Part shown: positions 1 to 8,978 of the stretch, one piece after another
Layout of the letters: each line of letters begins with the position of its first letter
Position numbering within the stretch: position 1 is the first letter of the stretch
Assembly: GCF_004006395.2 (NCBI RefSeq)
Contig: NZ_CP029758.2
Coordinates: 558,001-622,000, forward strand
Reading direction: 5' to 3'
Source: Clostridium sp. AWRP
GTDB taxonomy: Bacteria > Bacillota > Clostridia > Clostridiales > Clostridiaceae
Length of the DNA stretch: 64,000 bases
The notes under the pieces: generated by a model
Told to the model about the DNA's origin: nothing
The model's input: only the letters and a program-made list of their open reading frames with translations
The model's database searches: none
Made by a program: the position numbers and the translations under genes

Positions 1-1
1 T

Positions 2-532
2 GCAGTTAAGGATATATATAATGCAGATATGGAAGGAAAGAAAATAACTAAAATACTTTCTGATAACAGCGTTAATGTGCAGAATTGGAAAGATCAGAAT
101 AAATTTTTAGCTAGTGGAATGGTTGGAGAAAAAATCTGTACAATAATAATTCAATTTTTTGTACTTCTTGCAGCAGTTCTTAGTATTATAAGTATACTTG
201 GTATAAGTGTAGTTCAAAAATATAAACAGATAGGTATATTAAAGGCCATGGGTATAAAGGATGGAAGTGCAGCTTTTATATTTTTTGTACAGGCTTTTAT
301 ACTTGGAGTATTGGGAACGGCTTTGGGGCTACTTTTTACATGGTTGTACATAAAAGGGTTTAACAGGTATATAGTTAATTCTGAAGGATTGCCTCTAGTT
401 AATATAGTTGTGAATCATAAGTTTATTTTAGCATCATCTATTATTGATGTAGCTGCGTCAACTTTTGCGGCACTCTTTCCAGCATTTAAGTCATTTAGAC
501 TTAATCCTGTGGAGGTAATAAAAAATGGATAA
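2..532 (+). CDS. FtsX/MacB-type ABC transporter permease, 3' part
   Basis: Partial: the frame is open to the left window edge, so the true start lies outside. The visible 176 residues hold three hydrophobic segments (about residues 40-70, 95-120 and 140-160). The first is followed by KQIGILKAMG, the loop motif typical of FtsX-fold permeases of the MacB/LolC/SalY type, and the end LNPVEVIKNG matches the usual C-terminus of that family. The stop codon overlaps the start of the ATPase gene by 8 bases, so the two are translationally coupled. The pair probably forms an export or lipoprotein/peptide-extruding ABC transporter; the substrate cannot be told. Confidence 0.85.
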   Translation, partial: AVKDIYNADMEGKKITKILSDNSVNVQNWKDQNKFLASGMVGEKICTIIIQFFVLLAAVLSIISILGISVVQKYKQIGILKAMGIKDGSAAFIFFVQAFILGVLGTALGLLFTWLYIKGFNRYIVNSEGLPLVNIVVNHKFILASSIIDVAASTFAALFPAFKSFRLNPVEVIKNG

Positions 533-1199
533 TATTATTCAACTTGAAAATGTGAATAAGATATATGGAAGAAGAGTTAAAAATAAAGTTTTATCGGAAG
601 TAAATATATCTATAGAAAATGGATCTTTTAATTCTATTATAGGGGCGTCGGGAAGCGGCAAGACTACCCTCTTAAATATAATGGGTATGCTTGATAAACC
701 AACAACAGGAGAAGTGTACATACAAGGTAAAAGTATAAAAAGTATAGGAAGAAATTCAAGGGCTTCAGTGAGAAATAAAAGTATAGGCTTTGTTTTTCAG
801 TTTCATTATCTTCTCCCTGAGTTTAATGCAGTACAAAATGTACTTATGCCTTACAGAATAAAGCATTTTTTCTGTGGCAGAAGTGCCAAGAGAAAGGCAG
901 AAGAACTTCTTGAACTAGTTGGACTTTCTGGATGCAGTAAAAAAAAGGTATATGACTTATCCGGGGGACAGCAGCAAAGGATTGCTATAGCTAGATCACT
1001 TATGAATGAGCCCAGCATAGTTCTTGCGGACGAGCCCACTGGAAATCTCGATTCTACAAATGCAGAGAGTATTTATAAGCTCTTTCGACAAATAAATGAT
1101 AAATTTGATACTACCTTTATTATTGTAACTCACGATGTAAATATAGCTAATAAAACTGATAGGATAATACAGATAAAAGATGGACAAGTAAGAGAATAG
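525..1199 (+). CDS. ABC transporter ATP-binding protein, MacB/LolD type
   Basis: A complete 224-residue nucleotide-binding domain that should power the upstream FtsX-type permease. Visible motifs are Walker A GASGSGKTT (residues 40-48), a Q-loop in FVFQFHYLLPEF, the signature LSGGQQQRIAIARSL, Walker B IVLADEPTGNLD and the switch histidine in THD. The phrase LLPEFNAVQNV and the GNLD ending of Walker B are typical of the MacB/LolD/FtsE group. The start overlaps the permease stop (ATGGATAA). A rho-independent terminator follows directly, so this is the end of its operon. Alternatives are limited to other export families of the same subgroup. Confidence 0.93.
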   Translation: MDNIIQLENVNKIYGRRVKNKVLSEVNISIENGSFNSIIGASGSGKTTLLNIMGMLDKPTTGEVYIQGKSIKSIGRNSRASVRNKSIGFVFQFHYLLPEFNAVQNVLMPYRIKHFFCGRSAKRKAEELLELVGLSGCSKKKVYDLSGGQQQRIAIARSLMNEPSIVLADEPTGNLDSTNAESIYKLFRQINDKFDTTFIIVTHDVNIANKTDRIIQIKDGQVRE

Positions 1200-1212
1200 C
1201 TCTTATGTGGGA

Positions 1213-1250
1213 AATAGCATTGTAAAATAAATTTGCAATGTTATTTTTTT
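1213..1250 (+). terminator. Rho-independent terminator of the ABC export operon
   Basis: AATAGCATTGTAAA (from 1213) pairs with TTTGCAATGTTATT through two G-U wobbles, followed by a T run. It lies 13 bases after the ATPase stop codon. Confidence 0.8.
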
Positions 1251-1297
1251 ATTAAAATAGAAACAATTTTATAAATATATAGACTTTTCTGAAAAGT

Positions 1298-1343
1298 AAT
1301 GTTAAAATAGTAACAAATGAAATGTTAAAATAATAACATGATA
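1298..1343 (+). promoter_or_regulatory. Two tandem 23-bp operator-like repeats
   Basis: Two adjacent 23-base units start at 1298 and 1321. Each contains a short dyad, GTTA-N6-TAAC (GTTAAAATAGTAAC and GTTAAAATAATAAC). They sit 28 bases upstream of the GTG start of the degenerate ABC gene. The period and dyads suggest a regulator binding site; the regulator is unknown and no experimental support is available. Confidence 0.45.
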
Positions 1344-1370
1344 TATAGTTATTAAAAGGGGTGCATATTT

Positions 1371-2246
1371 GTGGAAAAAAATGAAGTTTTATCAAAACAA
1401 ACCATTGATATTGATGTAAAACCTGGGGATGCATTGTTAGTTGTAAATAGAAAGAAAAAATTATCTAAAAACAGTAAAATTACTTTTGAAGGTAAAAACA
1501 TTATAGATATTGCAACAAAGTACACTAAAACAATAGACAATACATTTATATCTTTGATAAAAGTTTATTTAACATCCTTAAATCCTATAAAGTCTGTGGG
1601 AAGACAGTGCTTTGAAGTTATTTCCAGGCACACTGGATTGACTATTGAAGAATCAAAATCTAAATTGGAAGAAATATTGAGCACATTAGGTTGTGATAAT
1701 AGTGGGAGTATTTTTAAAGCTTTTCCTTTTAAATTAGAAGCTTATGAGAAACAGCGTCTTATGTTTGCCATGGCGTTTTTAATTAAACCAAAACTTATAA
1801 TATTAGATGATACTATCTTTAGACTGGACAATAAAATAAAGAATTATATGTTGGCACAACTTAAAAAGTTAAGGGAAGAGAATAACACTAGTTTGATATT
1901 CATATCCAAAAATGCTAGGGTTGTAGCTGCAGCTGTAGATAATATAGCAATTATGTATAGAGGAACTGTAATTGAATATGGAAAAAAGGACTTAATTTTG
2001 AAAAATCCTATTCACCCATATACGAAATATATTCTTTTTTATAAAAACAATCCGAAGTTTGCGGAAGCATCATCTGAGATTAAAGAATATATAAAAAGTA
2101 TTAATAATATGCCTAGAACAGGATGTTATTTTTGTTTGAACTGTGAAAAGTCATCTTATGATTGCATGTATATGAGACCTGAAATAAAATTTTTGAGTTC
2201 AGGTCGACAGGTAATTTGTTCTAACTATGTGAACTATAATGCTTAA
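1371..2246 (+). CDS. Degenerate OppD/OppF-like ABC ATPase homologue
   Basis: 291 residues with GTG start behind AAAAGGGG. The overall order matches an oligopeptide-transporter ATPase: TSLNPIKSVGRQ resembles the OppD loop LNPxxxIGxQ, PKLIILDDTIFRLD is the Walker B/D-loop region, NPIHPYTKYIL is the OppD/F C-terminal motif, and a Cys cluster CYFCLNCEKSSYDC sits where OppF proteins have their Cys-rich tail. The catalytic parts are lost: there is no Walker A (the region reads NRKKKLSKNSK), the ABC signature is replaced by FKLEAYEKQR, and the catalytic Glu is Asp. It stands alone between terminators with no permease. It may be a non-hydrolysing regulatory relic. The open 291-codon frame argues against a simple pseudogene. 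Confidence 0.7.
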   Translation: MEKNEVLSKQTIDIDVKPGDALLVVNRKKKLSKNSKITFEGKNIIDIATKYTKTIDNTFISLIKVYLTSLNPIKSVGRQCFEVISRHTGLTIEESKSKLEEILSTLGCDNSGSIFKAFPFKLEAYEKQRLMFAMAFLIKPKLIILDDTIFRLDNKIKNYMLAQLKKLREENNTSLIFISKNARVVAAAVDNIAIMYRGTVIEYGKKDLILKNPIHPYTKYILFYKNNPKFAEASSEIKEYIKSINNMPRTGCYFCLNCEKSSYDCMYMRPEIKFLSSGRQVICSNYVNYNA

Positions 2247-2264
2247 AAAGTAAGATGTATATAG

Positions 2265-2311
2265 AGTTCCTTGTTGTAGATATTGAAATGACTACAACAA
2301 GGAACTTTTTT
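2265..2311 (+). terminator. Strong rho-independent terminator
   Basis: A perfect 15-bp stem, AGTTCCTTGTTGTAG (2265-2279) with its complement at 2292-2306, has a 12-base loop and ends in a T run. It closes the transcript of the degenerate ABC gene. Confidence 0.9.
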
Positions 2312-2383
2312 ATATTCACAAAATTTTAATTTTGAACTCCTAATACAATGGTATATACTAATATTGAAGGGAGTATGAGCAAA

Positions 2384-3427
2384 ATGGACGAAAAAAAGGA
2401 GAGGGAAATGGAAGAATTAGCTGAGGAAATTGATATAATATTTTCAGTTAAAGATAATATTTCTCAGAGTGAAATAAATAACTTCCTAAATAAATTTACT
2501 GAGTTATCGGAAGATGATATACGAAAAAAAATATCAGAAATTACTGGAAATAATTCTTATATAGAAAATTCGTCTTCACATCAAAAAGATGAAAACTCCA
2601 CAAAGAATATAGATGCTGAAAGAGGCAGTGAAGTAAAGACTGAAGACTCTCCAGAAGAATTTGATGAAGATAAAATTGAAAATGTAAATGATGATTTACA
2701 ATTACATATAGATGAATTACCTGAGAAATCAGAGAATAATAAAATTGAACCCATTTTTGATGATGGAAACATTCCGGATGTACCCTTTGTAAAAGCAGAA
2801 ATAAAATATGGACAGCTGTCTCTGGAATGGGGATGGCCAGAGGGTATAGACAAAGTACTTTTATGCTGCAGGATGGATAGATTTCCCAAGGCACCTTCAG
2901 ATTCCAGTGCTTCTCATGTAATCATAGAGAGAGAGGAAGATTTTGAAACAGGAGATTACACCATAAGTAAAATAGAAGAAGGAAATTATTATTTCTGTAT
3001 TTATACTGTGGTGGAATATGAAAACAAGACATTATATTCTGAAGGTCAGAGAAGGCTTGTGGTAAATAAAGTACCCCAGGAAATATTTTATGAAATAGAC
3101 TTAAAAAGAAGCCTCTTGGGTAAATTAAAATCTGCTAGGCTAAGCTTGTCTGCACCATCTTCTAAATCTTCTCCAAAGGATGAAATAGAATTGCCGCAGC
3201 TTGTTTTAATCAGTAAGATAGGAAATATGCCTATTCAAAAATCTGATGGAGAAACTTTGTTTAATATAGATTATGAAACCTTAAAAAATGATGAAATCAT
3301 AGACTTTGATTTGCCTGTTGAAAATATAAGAAAAAATATGTATGTGAAATTATTTTTTGTAGATGACTCTAACAGCAAGCTATACAGGATAGTTTCACCA
3401 GCTAAGGAAAAGCTATACTTTAAGTAA
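2384..3427 (+). CDS. Acidic-linker beta-sandwich protein, locus A (copy 1)
   Basis: 347 residues from ATG 2384, which lies 11 bases after GAAGGGAG; in-frame ATGs at 2348 and 2375 are too far from or too close to that site. Residues 1-125 are charged and low-complexity, probably coiled or disordered. The C-terminal 210 residues are beta-rich, with LSLEWGWPEGIDKVLL followed by alternating strands. The same block recurs in the gene at 16543-17190 (LYIRWKWPKNTDIVYV, then a matching IFYEIDLKRSLLGKL / IYYDIKEVKSLKGLF segment). I do not recognise a named family; a fibronectin-III-like or similar beta-sandwich is plausible. No signal peptide is seen, so it is probably a cytoplasmic adaptor of locus A. 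Confidence 0.75.
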   Translation: MDEKKEREMEELAEEIDIIFSVKDNISQSEINNFLNKFTELSEDDIRKKISEITGNNSYIENSSSHQKDENSTKNIDAERGSEVKTEDSPEEFDEDKIENVNDDLQLHIDELPEKSENNKIEPIFDDGNIPDVPFVKAEIKYGQLSLEWGWPEGIDKVLLCCRMDRFPKAPSDSSASHVIIEREEDFETGDYTISKIEEGNYYFCIYTVVEYENKTLYSEGQRRLVVNKVPQEIFYEIDLKRSLLGKLKSARLSLSAPSSKSSPKDEIELPQLVLISKIGNMPIQKSDGETLFNIDYETLKNDEIIDFDLPVENIRKNMYVKLFFVDDSNSKLYRIVSPAKEKLYFK

Positions 3428-3450
3428 AGATGAAATTGCAAAGCGAAATA

Positions 3451-3606
3451 ATTAATTCACAATGCACGATGCACAATTCACAATTAAGGATGATTTTCTT
3501 CCGTTAAAACTTCAGAAAATCTAAAATATAGCACTATTGAAGCAAAGCTTCAATAAGCTTCAAATCTACCGAAACTGTGCATTGTGAACTGTGAATTGTG
3601 AATTAA
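3451..3606 (+). repeat. Structured inverted-repeat element, copy A
   Basis: The ends are imperfect inverted repeats built from reiterated TTCACAA/TGCACAA units, opening ATTAATTCACAATGCACG and closing GTGAATTGTGAATTAAT. Inside are GATTTTCT...AGAAAATC and TATTGAAGC-AAA-GCTTCAATA hairpins. The third hairpin of the fuller copies is missing. It lies between the first gene of locus A and the GTPase gene. Confidence 0.85.
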
Positions 3607-3691
3607 TTTAGATCTCATAATGGGGAAAATATTCCTGTATACAAATATAAATCTAAGTTGTAATATCTACGTTAAATGAGGAGGGTTAACT

Positions 3692-4870
3692 GTGAAACTT
3701 AACTTTAGAAAAAAAGATGATTATATATGTCCCTATTGTTTTTCTAAACATGCTTTAAATGAAGTGAATTTTATATGCAAAAATGATCCTGATTTATGTG
3801 AAAATGCAAGAAACCTAACACCTATAAAGCCAAAGAACGTTGAGGACAAAAATGAAATGCCGGATTATGTGTTTTGTAATGAGTGTGGACAGAAAACCAA
3901 TATAAAAGTATGCCCAACCTGTAACCATGAACTTCCATATTCAATTGGAGAATATGATAATTTAATATTTGCAGTAATTGGTGCAAAGGAGGCAGGAAAA
4001 AGCCATTATATTGCAGTTTTGATTCAAAAGATAATGAATGAGATAGCTTCGGCCTTCAATTATAGTCTTTCAGCAGTTGATGATGCTACTATGAATAGAT
4101 ATAGAAATGATTTTTATAATCCTATTTTTAAGAGAAATGAAATTATAGGAGTAACTCATTCTGCTAAAACTGATGCCTCTGTAAAGCAGCCTCTTATATA
4201 TAATCTTGTTTTTAAGGATAACGGAATATTTGGAAGTCTTCTGAAAAGCAAGAGGATAAGTAATGCAGTTACCATTGCTTTTTTTGATACTGCAGGTGAG
4301 GATCTAGATTCTGAAAATACTATGAAAACTGTAAATAAGTACATATATAACTCTTCAGGTATAATATTTTTGCTTGATCCTCTTCAGTTGGAGGAAGTCA
4401 GGAGGAAGCTGCCTGAAAATATTAAATTGCCAGAGCAAAATACGGAGATAGAAGACTTGCTTTCTAGAACGGCAAACCTCATTAGAAAGGCAAATGGTAT
4501 AGGAATGGATAAACTTATAGACATACCTGTGGCTGTGGCTTTTTCAAAAATAGATGCAGTGGAATCACTGATTGATCCGTCAAGCTGCATAAATTATCCA
4601 AGCAGCCATGTAAGCAAGGGATATTTTGATTTGGCAGATTTTGAGGATGTAAATGGAACAATGGAATCTTTAGTCAGGAGCTGGGGCGGAGAAAATTTTG
4701 CAAATCAGCTCAGTTCAAATTTTAAAGAGTACGCTTATTTTGGATTGACAGCTCTTGGGTGCAATCCTGAAAGTAACAGGATAGCTAAACTTAGACCACA
4801 TAGGGTGGAAGATCCTTTTTTGTGGCTTCTTTATAAATACAAATTTATTAAAGGAGAAAAGAGGAAGTGA
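3692..4870 (+). CDS. Zinc-ribbon P-loop GTPase, double-GTPase (DO-GTPase2-like) family, locus A
   Basis: 392 residues; GTG start seven bases after GAGGAGGG. The N-terminus has zinc-binding pairs CPYC (13-16), CNEC (62-65) and CPTC (74-77). The GTPase core follows: G1 GAKEAGKS (97-104), G3 DTAGED (199-204), IIFLLDPLQL, and a G4-like SKID (285-288). It ends VEDPFLWLLYKYKF, shared with the locus B paralogue (VDEPFLWLLYKMNY). The pairing of this GTPase with a GAP1-type gene six bases downstream fits the double-GTPase/GAP1 families known from comparative genomics of GTP-dependent conflict-type systems; the family assignment is from memory, not a search. Probably a cytoplasmic GTP-driven switch. 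Confidence 0.85.
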   Translation: MKLNFRKKDDYICPYCFSKHALNEVNFICKNDPDLCENARNLTPIKPKNVEDKNEMPDYVFCNECGQKTNIKVCPTCNHELPYSIGEYDNLIFAVIGAKEAGKSHYIAVLIQKIMNEIASAFNYSLSAVDDATMNRYRNDFYNPIFKRNEIIGVTHSAKTDASVKQPLIYNLVFKDNGIFGSLLKSKRISNAVTIAFFDTAGEDLDSENTMKTVNKYIYNSSGIIFLLDPLQLEEVRRKLPENIKLPEQNTEIEDLLSRTANLIRKANGIGMDKLIDIPVAVAFSKIDAVESLIDPSSCINYPSSHVSKGYFDLADFEDVNGTMESLVRSWGGENFANQLSSNFKEYAYFGLTALGCNPESNRIAKLRPHRVEDPFLWLLYKYKFIKGEKRK

Positions 4871-4876
4871 TAGATA

Positions 4877-7483
4877 ATGGCAGTTCAGCAGCTTTTTTAT
4901 ACGTCCTGTAAAAAGGGATTGTCCTCTGGAATGGGATTTCAAACTTATTCCATGTCAAAAGGTATTACAGACAAAGAGAGAATGGAAATAGAAAGCCACT
5001 GCATATACATACCGCCTTCTAATCTTCCAACACAACCTACCAAAGAAGAGATAGACAGGTTGTTTCCTATATCTTTTTCTTCTTTTAGACTTGAAAATGG
5101 AAAGTACTGTATTTCACAAATTAAATATGTAGGAAAAGATTATTCAGAGAGATATGGAAATTACTTTTGCCATGTACTTATATCAAATGATGCCTGGAAA
5201 TTTTATCCCATAGAGCTTTATAAATCGCCTGTTTTTAGATATTGTTTGAGTGAAGAAGAAAAAAATGCTGTTGAAATAGACTATCTTCCTGAAATTACGG
5301 AGATTCCACTAGGAAATGTAGTTGATTTTGATGAAATAAGTAATTTTTTAAAAGGCAGTGGAGGAGACAGGGGTAAGAAATTTACAAGTCTTTTAGAACG
5401 TGTTGTGATGTATAATAGTTCCAGAAAAAGAACTATACTTGCAGATGTAAAAGAAAACATTCCTTTTTGGATTGGGGCAGTTTGTATGTCACTACCTAAG
5501 AAGTTGGCACTACAATTTAGTTTTACTACTTACAGCTATAACCCGGACAATACAGACTATATACTCTGCGGTATAAGTAAAAATGGCAGCAAATTCAATT
5601 TTGCAGACAATCGAAAGATGTATGAATACAGTGCTATGAATTTTTCAGAAGATTGTCCAAGGAGCAAAAGCAGTTTTTCAAAGCGGGCTGAAGTAGGATA
5701 TACTGTTTCAAAAGAAGTATTCCTGCCTTTTTTAAAATTTTTAGATCAGTTTGAGTACAATAAACTAGATGAAGAAGTGGATAATTGTGTAACTCTTTAT
5801 AATATAGTAAAAAAAGGACTTGAAAAATGTAGTATAGAAGATGTGAAAAAGGCTCTTAGTTTTGCAATTAAATATAAATCGGAAGAGGCCTATGAGGAAC
5901 TCTTTCATCAGATTAATGCAAGACTTAAAAAGATAAGTACACAGGTAGATGTGCAGCTTTGCTATATGATAACTACGTTTTTACTTAAAGCGTCCAGAGA
6001 CATAGGTGATGAGAATTATATAGTAAGGGCTTATAAATTTTTCTTTGACTCTCTTGATTATATTGCAATTTACAGCAAAGATACTGATATTTATGAAATG
6101 TTGAATTTACGTAAAAAGATGGCGCAGGATGAAATGGATAATATCAGCCAATTTTTAGAAGTCTCGCTGAGTCCAGATAGAATAAAAAATATTCAAAATG
6201 ACATTAAAGAAAACCCAGTTTATTATTCAATTTCTACAATATCAGATATAATTTATTCTGGGTACACTTTTAAAGATAAAAATGTGACTTTGCTTTTAAA
6301 TAACTGTATAAAATTTTTAATAGGATCTGAGGATAACACCTTATATGTGCTAAATTATTTTAAAAATGATTGTGAGTGTATTTCAAAAATTATTATTAGA
6401 ATTTACTGTATAAACTATTATTTAGGTAGAAGCCAGGCTATTTTGGATTTGCTTGCGAAATTTGTTGTAGATGAGGGAAATAAGGATGGCAATTGGAAGA
6501 AAAAAGTCTATTTAAATATATACAACCTTCCAAACTCCTATAATTTTTTATTTTCTCTATATGTTTTTGAACTAAAGGAAAACATTGAAAATAGGGATTT
6601 TTTTGTAAATTACTGCAGTGAAATATTCAATTCTTTTGAAGAATACAGAAGTGAAAAATTTTCAGATGCTTTTAAATTATATTTGGAGTTCTATCATGGA
6701 GATGATGCATCTCTTGAAAGTTACAAAAGCATACTGAATTATATAATTGAGAACTTAAATATTCACATTGTGGATAAAAAAGTGATGGAAAAGTTTATAA
6801 CGGATGTGGAAGAAAAGTTAAATATAGATAATGCAGGAGAAGAAAATGCACTTATTGAAACAATTTTAAAATTAAAAAGAAAGTATAACATTACAACTAT
6901 CTGTAATATATCAGAGCTTTTGTATATTGGTAAGAGAATTGAAAATCCAGATATGGACTATGATGAAAAACTTCTTAAGAAGGTCAAATATAACTTTTCA
7001 TATATGAGTGAAGAAAAGTATAGAGAATACTTAAGCTGGCTTTTACCTAATATATTGGTGCAGTCTTCTGGATTTACAGGCCATATAAAGGTAAAAAAGA
7101 CTTTTTTTTGTTCCAAATATGAAGATACCTTTTACAATGTATATGTTAATGGTATAGAAGAGATACTTTTTACAAAAAAATATAAAAACTTAATGGGTTC
7201 TCGATATAATGAGAGGTATAAAATATTTTTGGATTTTTTCATAACCTTATATAAAAATAAGAAAAATTTAAGTGAAGAAAGGGAAAATATTATATATAAT
7301 AGAGTAATAGAAATACTTATAAAAATTTCTCAAAAAAAGTTAAAAGAGTATACTGCCTATATTGTTGATAAGACAAGTAAATTAAAAAATCAAGTCTATA
7401 TTAGAGAGAAGTGGCTTGAAATTGAAAAAGAAGCAGAGGGAAGGGGCAAAAAAAAGGGTATACTTGATCTTTTTAAAAAATGA
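4877..7483 (+). CDS. GAP1-type GTPase-associated protein, full length, locus A
   Basis: 868 residues, starting six bases after the GTPase stop. The first 270 residues resemble the gene at 22510-23565. Both begin with QQ-(F/Y)YT, share a KDYxxRYGNYFxH-like motif (GKDYSERYGNYFCH versus GKDYTLKRNRYFTH), and contain a P(K/A)xxxxxxFTTY segment (PKKLALQFSFTTY versus PFAVRRKVGFTTY). This corresponds to the N-terminal domain type called GAP1-N2, with the long helical remainder matching the middle and C-terminal regions of GAP1 proteins. The function proposed for the family, control of the adjacent GTPase, is inferred from constant gene pairing. No transmembrane segment is seen. The C-terminus is Lys-rich. 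Confidence 0.8.
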   Translation: MAVQQLFYTSCKKGLSSGMGFQTYSMSKGITDKERMEIESHCIYIPPSNLPTQPTKEEIDRLFPISFSSFRLENGKYCISQIKYVGKDYSERYGNYFCHVLISNDAWKFYPIELYKSPVFRYCLSEEEKNAVEIDYLPEITEIPLGNVVDFDEISNFLKGSGGDRGKKFTSLLERVVMYNSSRKRTILADVKENIPFWIGAVCMSLPKKLALQFSFTTYSYNPDNTDYILCGISKNGSKFNFADNRKMYEYSAMNFSEDCPRSKSSFSKRAEVGYTVSKEVFLPFLKFLDQFEYNKLDEEVDNCVTLYNIVKKGLEKCSIEDVKKALSFAIKYKSEEAYEELFHQINARLKKISTQVDVQLCYMITTFLLKASRDIGDENYIVRAYKFFFDSLDYIAIYSKDTDIYEMLNLRKKMAQDEMDNISQFLEVSLSPDRIKNIQNDIKENPVYYSISTISDIIYSGYTFKDKNVTLLLNNCIKFLIGSEDNTLYVLNYFKNDCECISKIIIRIYCINYYLGRSQAILDLLAKFVVDEGNKDGNWKKKVYLNIYNLPNSYNFLFSLYVFELKENIENRDFFVNYCSEIFNSFEEYRSEKFSDAFKLYLEFYHGDDASLESYKSILNYIIENLNIHIVDKKVMEKFITDVEEKLNIDNAGEENALIETILKLKRKYNITTICNISELLYIGKRIENPDMDYDEKLLKKVKYNFSYMSEEKYREYLSWLLPNILVQSSGFTGHIKVKKTFFCSKYEDTFYNVYVNGIEEILFTKKYKNLMGSRYNERYKIFLDFFITLYKNKKNLSEERENIIYNRVIEILIKISQKKLKEYTAYIVDKTSKLKNQVYIREKWLEIEKEAEGRGKKKGILDLFKK

Positions 7484-7504
7484 TTTAAAGAGGTGTTATT
7501 TACT

Positions 7505-8959
7505 GTGAAAATTAGAGCTAAGATGGTTCTCATTGCAGTTTTTGTGTATGTTCTTCAATTTGGTTTTATGCCTTCGCAAAAGGTATACGCCATTACATCA
7601 TCTCCAAATGTAGATGTAGTTTTCGTGCTTGACTCAAGTGGCTCCATGAAACAAAGTGATCCAGAAGAAATAAGGACAGAAGCTATAAAGATGTTTTTGG
7701 ATATGGGACAGGTACAGGGAAACAAAGCAGGACTTGTGGCTTATTCAGATACCATAATAAAAGAACATAACCTGGATGCAATAAATTCTGAATCGGATAA
7801 AGAGAGAATAGAGGAAATGGCTTCCAATATACCTCTTGGACAAAAAACGGATATTGGAAGAGGCCTTTTGGAAGGTGCAAAGGTATTAGATAGTGGACAT
7901 GACAAAAGTAACAGACCACTTATAATACTGCTGTCCGATGGTAAAAATGATTCTCAAAGGAGTTCCAGTGAATCTTTAAAGGATTTAAATAGTGCAATAA
8001 GCACATGCAAAAGCAAAGGTTATCCTGTGTACACTATAGGACTCAACTATGATGGAACTGTGGATAAAGCACAGTTAACTCAAATAGCCAGTGAAACAAA
8101 GGGAAAAAATTACATAACAAATAAGGCATCAGACCTTACGGATATACTAAAGGATATATATGGAGACAGTGCAAATGTAAAAGTTCAGGATCAGGGAAAT
8201 ATTGTGGCTGATGGAACCTTTCAGGATTTTAAAATAAATGTACCAGGGTCAAATGTTTTGGAGGCCAATATATCAATGGTTACAGACAAACCTTTAGAAT
8301 TAAAGCTTATAAACCCTTCAGGTAAGGAAATACAGATACCTTCAAGTGATGTGGTTTTTACAAAGTCAAAGAAGTATTCAGTACTTAAGATTGTAAAGCC
8401 TGCAAGTGGTCAGTGGAATCTAAAGGTGAAAGGTGTAAGTGGAAGTAATATAAAGATAAGTTACGTATTTAACTATAAAAATCAGGGAAAACAAAGTTCT
8501 GCAGATAAAAATCTTGAAGGCAATAAGTCTACACTTAAAAGTTCAAAGACCATAGGAGCAGCTGTGGCTGCAGCACTAATTATTATAGGTCTTGCAGTCT
8601 TTGTACTGATGAAGAAAAGACATGTACAGGGATTTGGAAGATTGGAAATTCATATTAAGGATGAAAATACTAGTGAGGTTTTTTCACCTCAATTTAGAAA
8701 CTTGGACAATTACAACGGAAGTTTTACACTTTTTGAAGTCTTAGGGTTAAAAGAAGAGTATGCAGAAACAGATAATATAAAAATTATATTTAAAGAAGAT
8801 GACAGCATAGAACTTGTAAATAAGTCAGGCTGTGTACTGCAAAAGTCTGGTAGAAAGCTTGAGGAAAGTTCTAAGCTAGTTCTTTATAACAGGGATAAAG
8901 TAACAGTGTTTTTAAATAAAGTAACAAAGAGTATAACATTAGAATTTCACTCAAAATAG
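7505..8959 (+). CDS. Membrane-anchored secreted vWA protein, locus A
   Basis: 484 residues from GTG 7505, nine bases after AAAGAGGTG; the GTG at 7495 region is part of the ribosome site. A signal peptide occupies about residues 1-29. The vWA domain follows with an intact MIDAS: DSSGSMKQSDP (43 on), a conserved Thr in GQKTDIGRGLLEGA, and LLSDGKND. A beta-rich segment leads to one membrane helix (about 350-370, GAAVAAALIIIGLAVFVLM). The last 110 residues are cytoplasmic and beta-rich, loosely FHA- or ubiquitin-like in pattern but not assignable. The topology places a metal-dependent adhesion domain outside and a signalling-type domain inside, suggesting a sensor for the cytoplasmic GTPase/tubulin module. 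Confidence 0.85.
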   Translation: MKIRAKMVLIAVFVYVLQFGFMPSQKVYAITSSPNVDVVFVLDSSGSMKQSDPEEIRTEAIKMFLDMGQVQGNKAGLVAYSDTIIKEHNLDAINSESDKERIEEMASNIPLGQKTDIGRGLLEGAKVLDSGHDKSNRPLIILLSDGKNDSQRSSSESLKDLNSAISTCKSKGYPVYTIGLNYDGTVDKAQLTQIASETKGKNYITNKASDLTDILKDIYGDSANVKVQDQGNIVADGTFQDFKINVPGSNVLEANISMVTDKPLELKLINPSGKEIQIPSSDVVFTKSKKYSVLKIVKPASGQWNLKVKGVSGSNIKISYVFNYKNQGKQSSADKNLEGNKSTLKSSKTIGAAVAAALIIIGLAVFVLMKKRHVQGFGRLEIHIKDENTSEVFSPQFRNLDNYNGSFTLFEVLGLKEEYAETDNIKIIFKEDDSIELVNKSGCVLQKSGRKLEESSKLVLYNRDKVTVFLNKVTKSITLEFHSK

Positions 8960-8978
8960 TGTCAAAGGGAGGTAGAAT

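Noticed and set aside
2541..2894. 117-codon frame on the minus strand inside the beta-sandwich gene
   Set aside because: Shadow of the coding strand; no ribosome site and low-complexity leucine-rich product.
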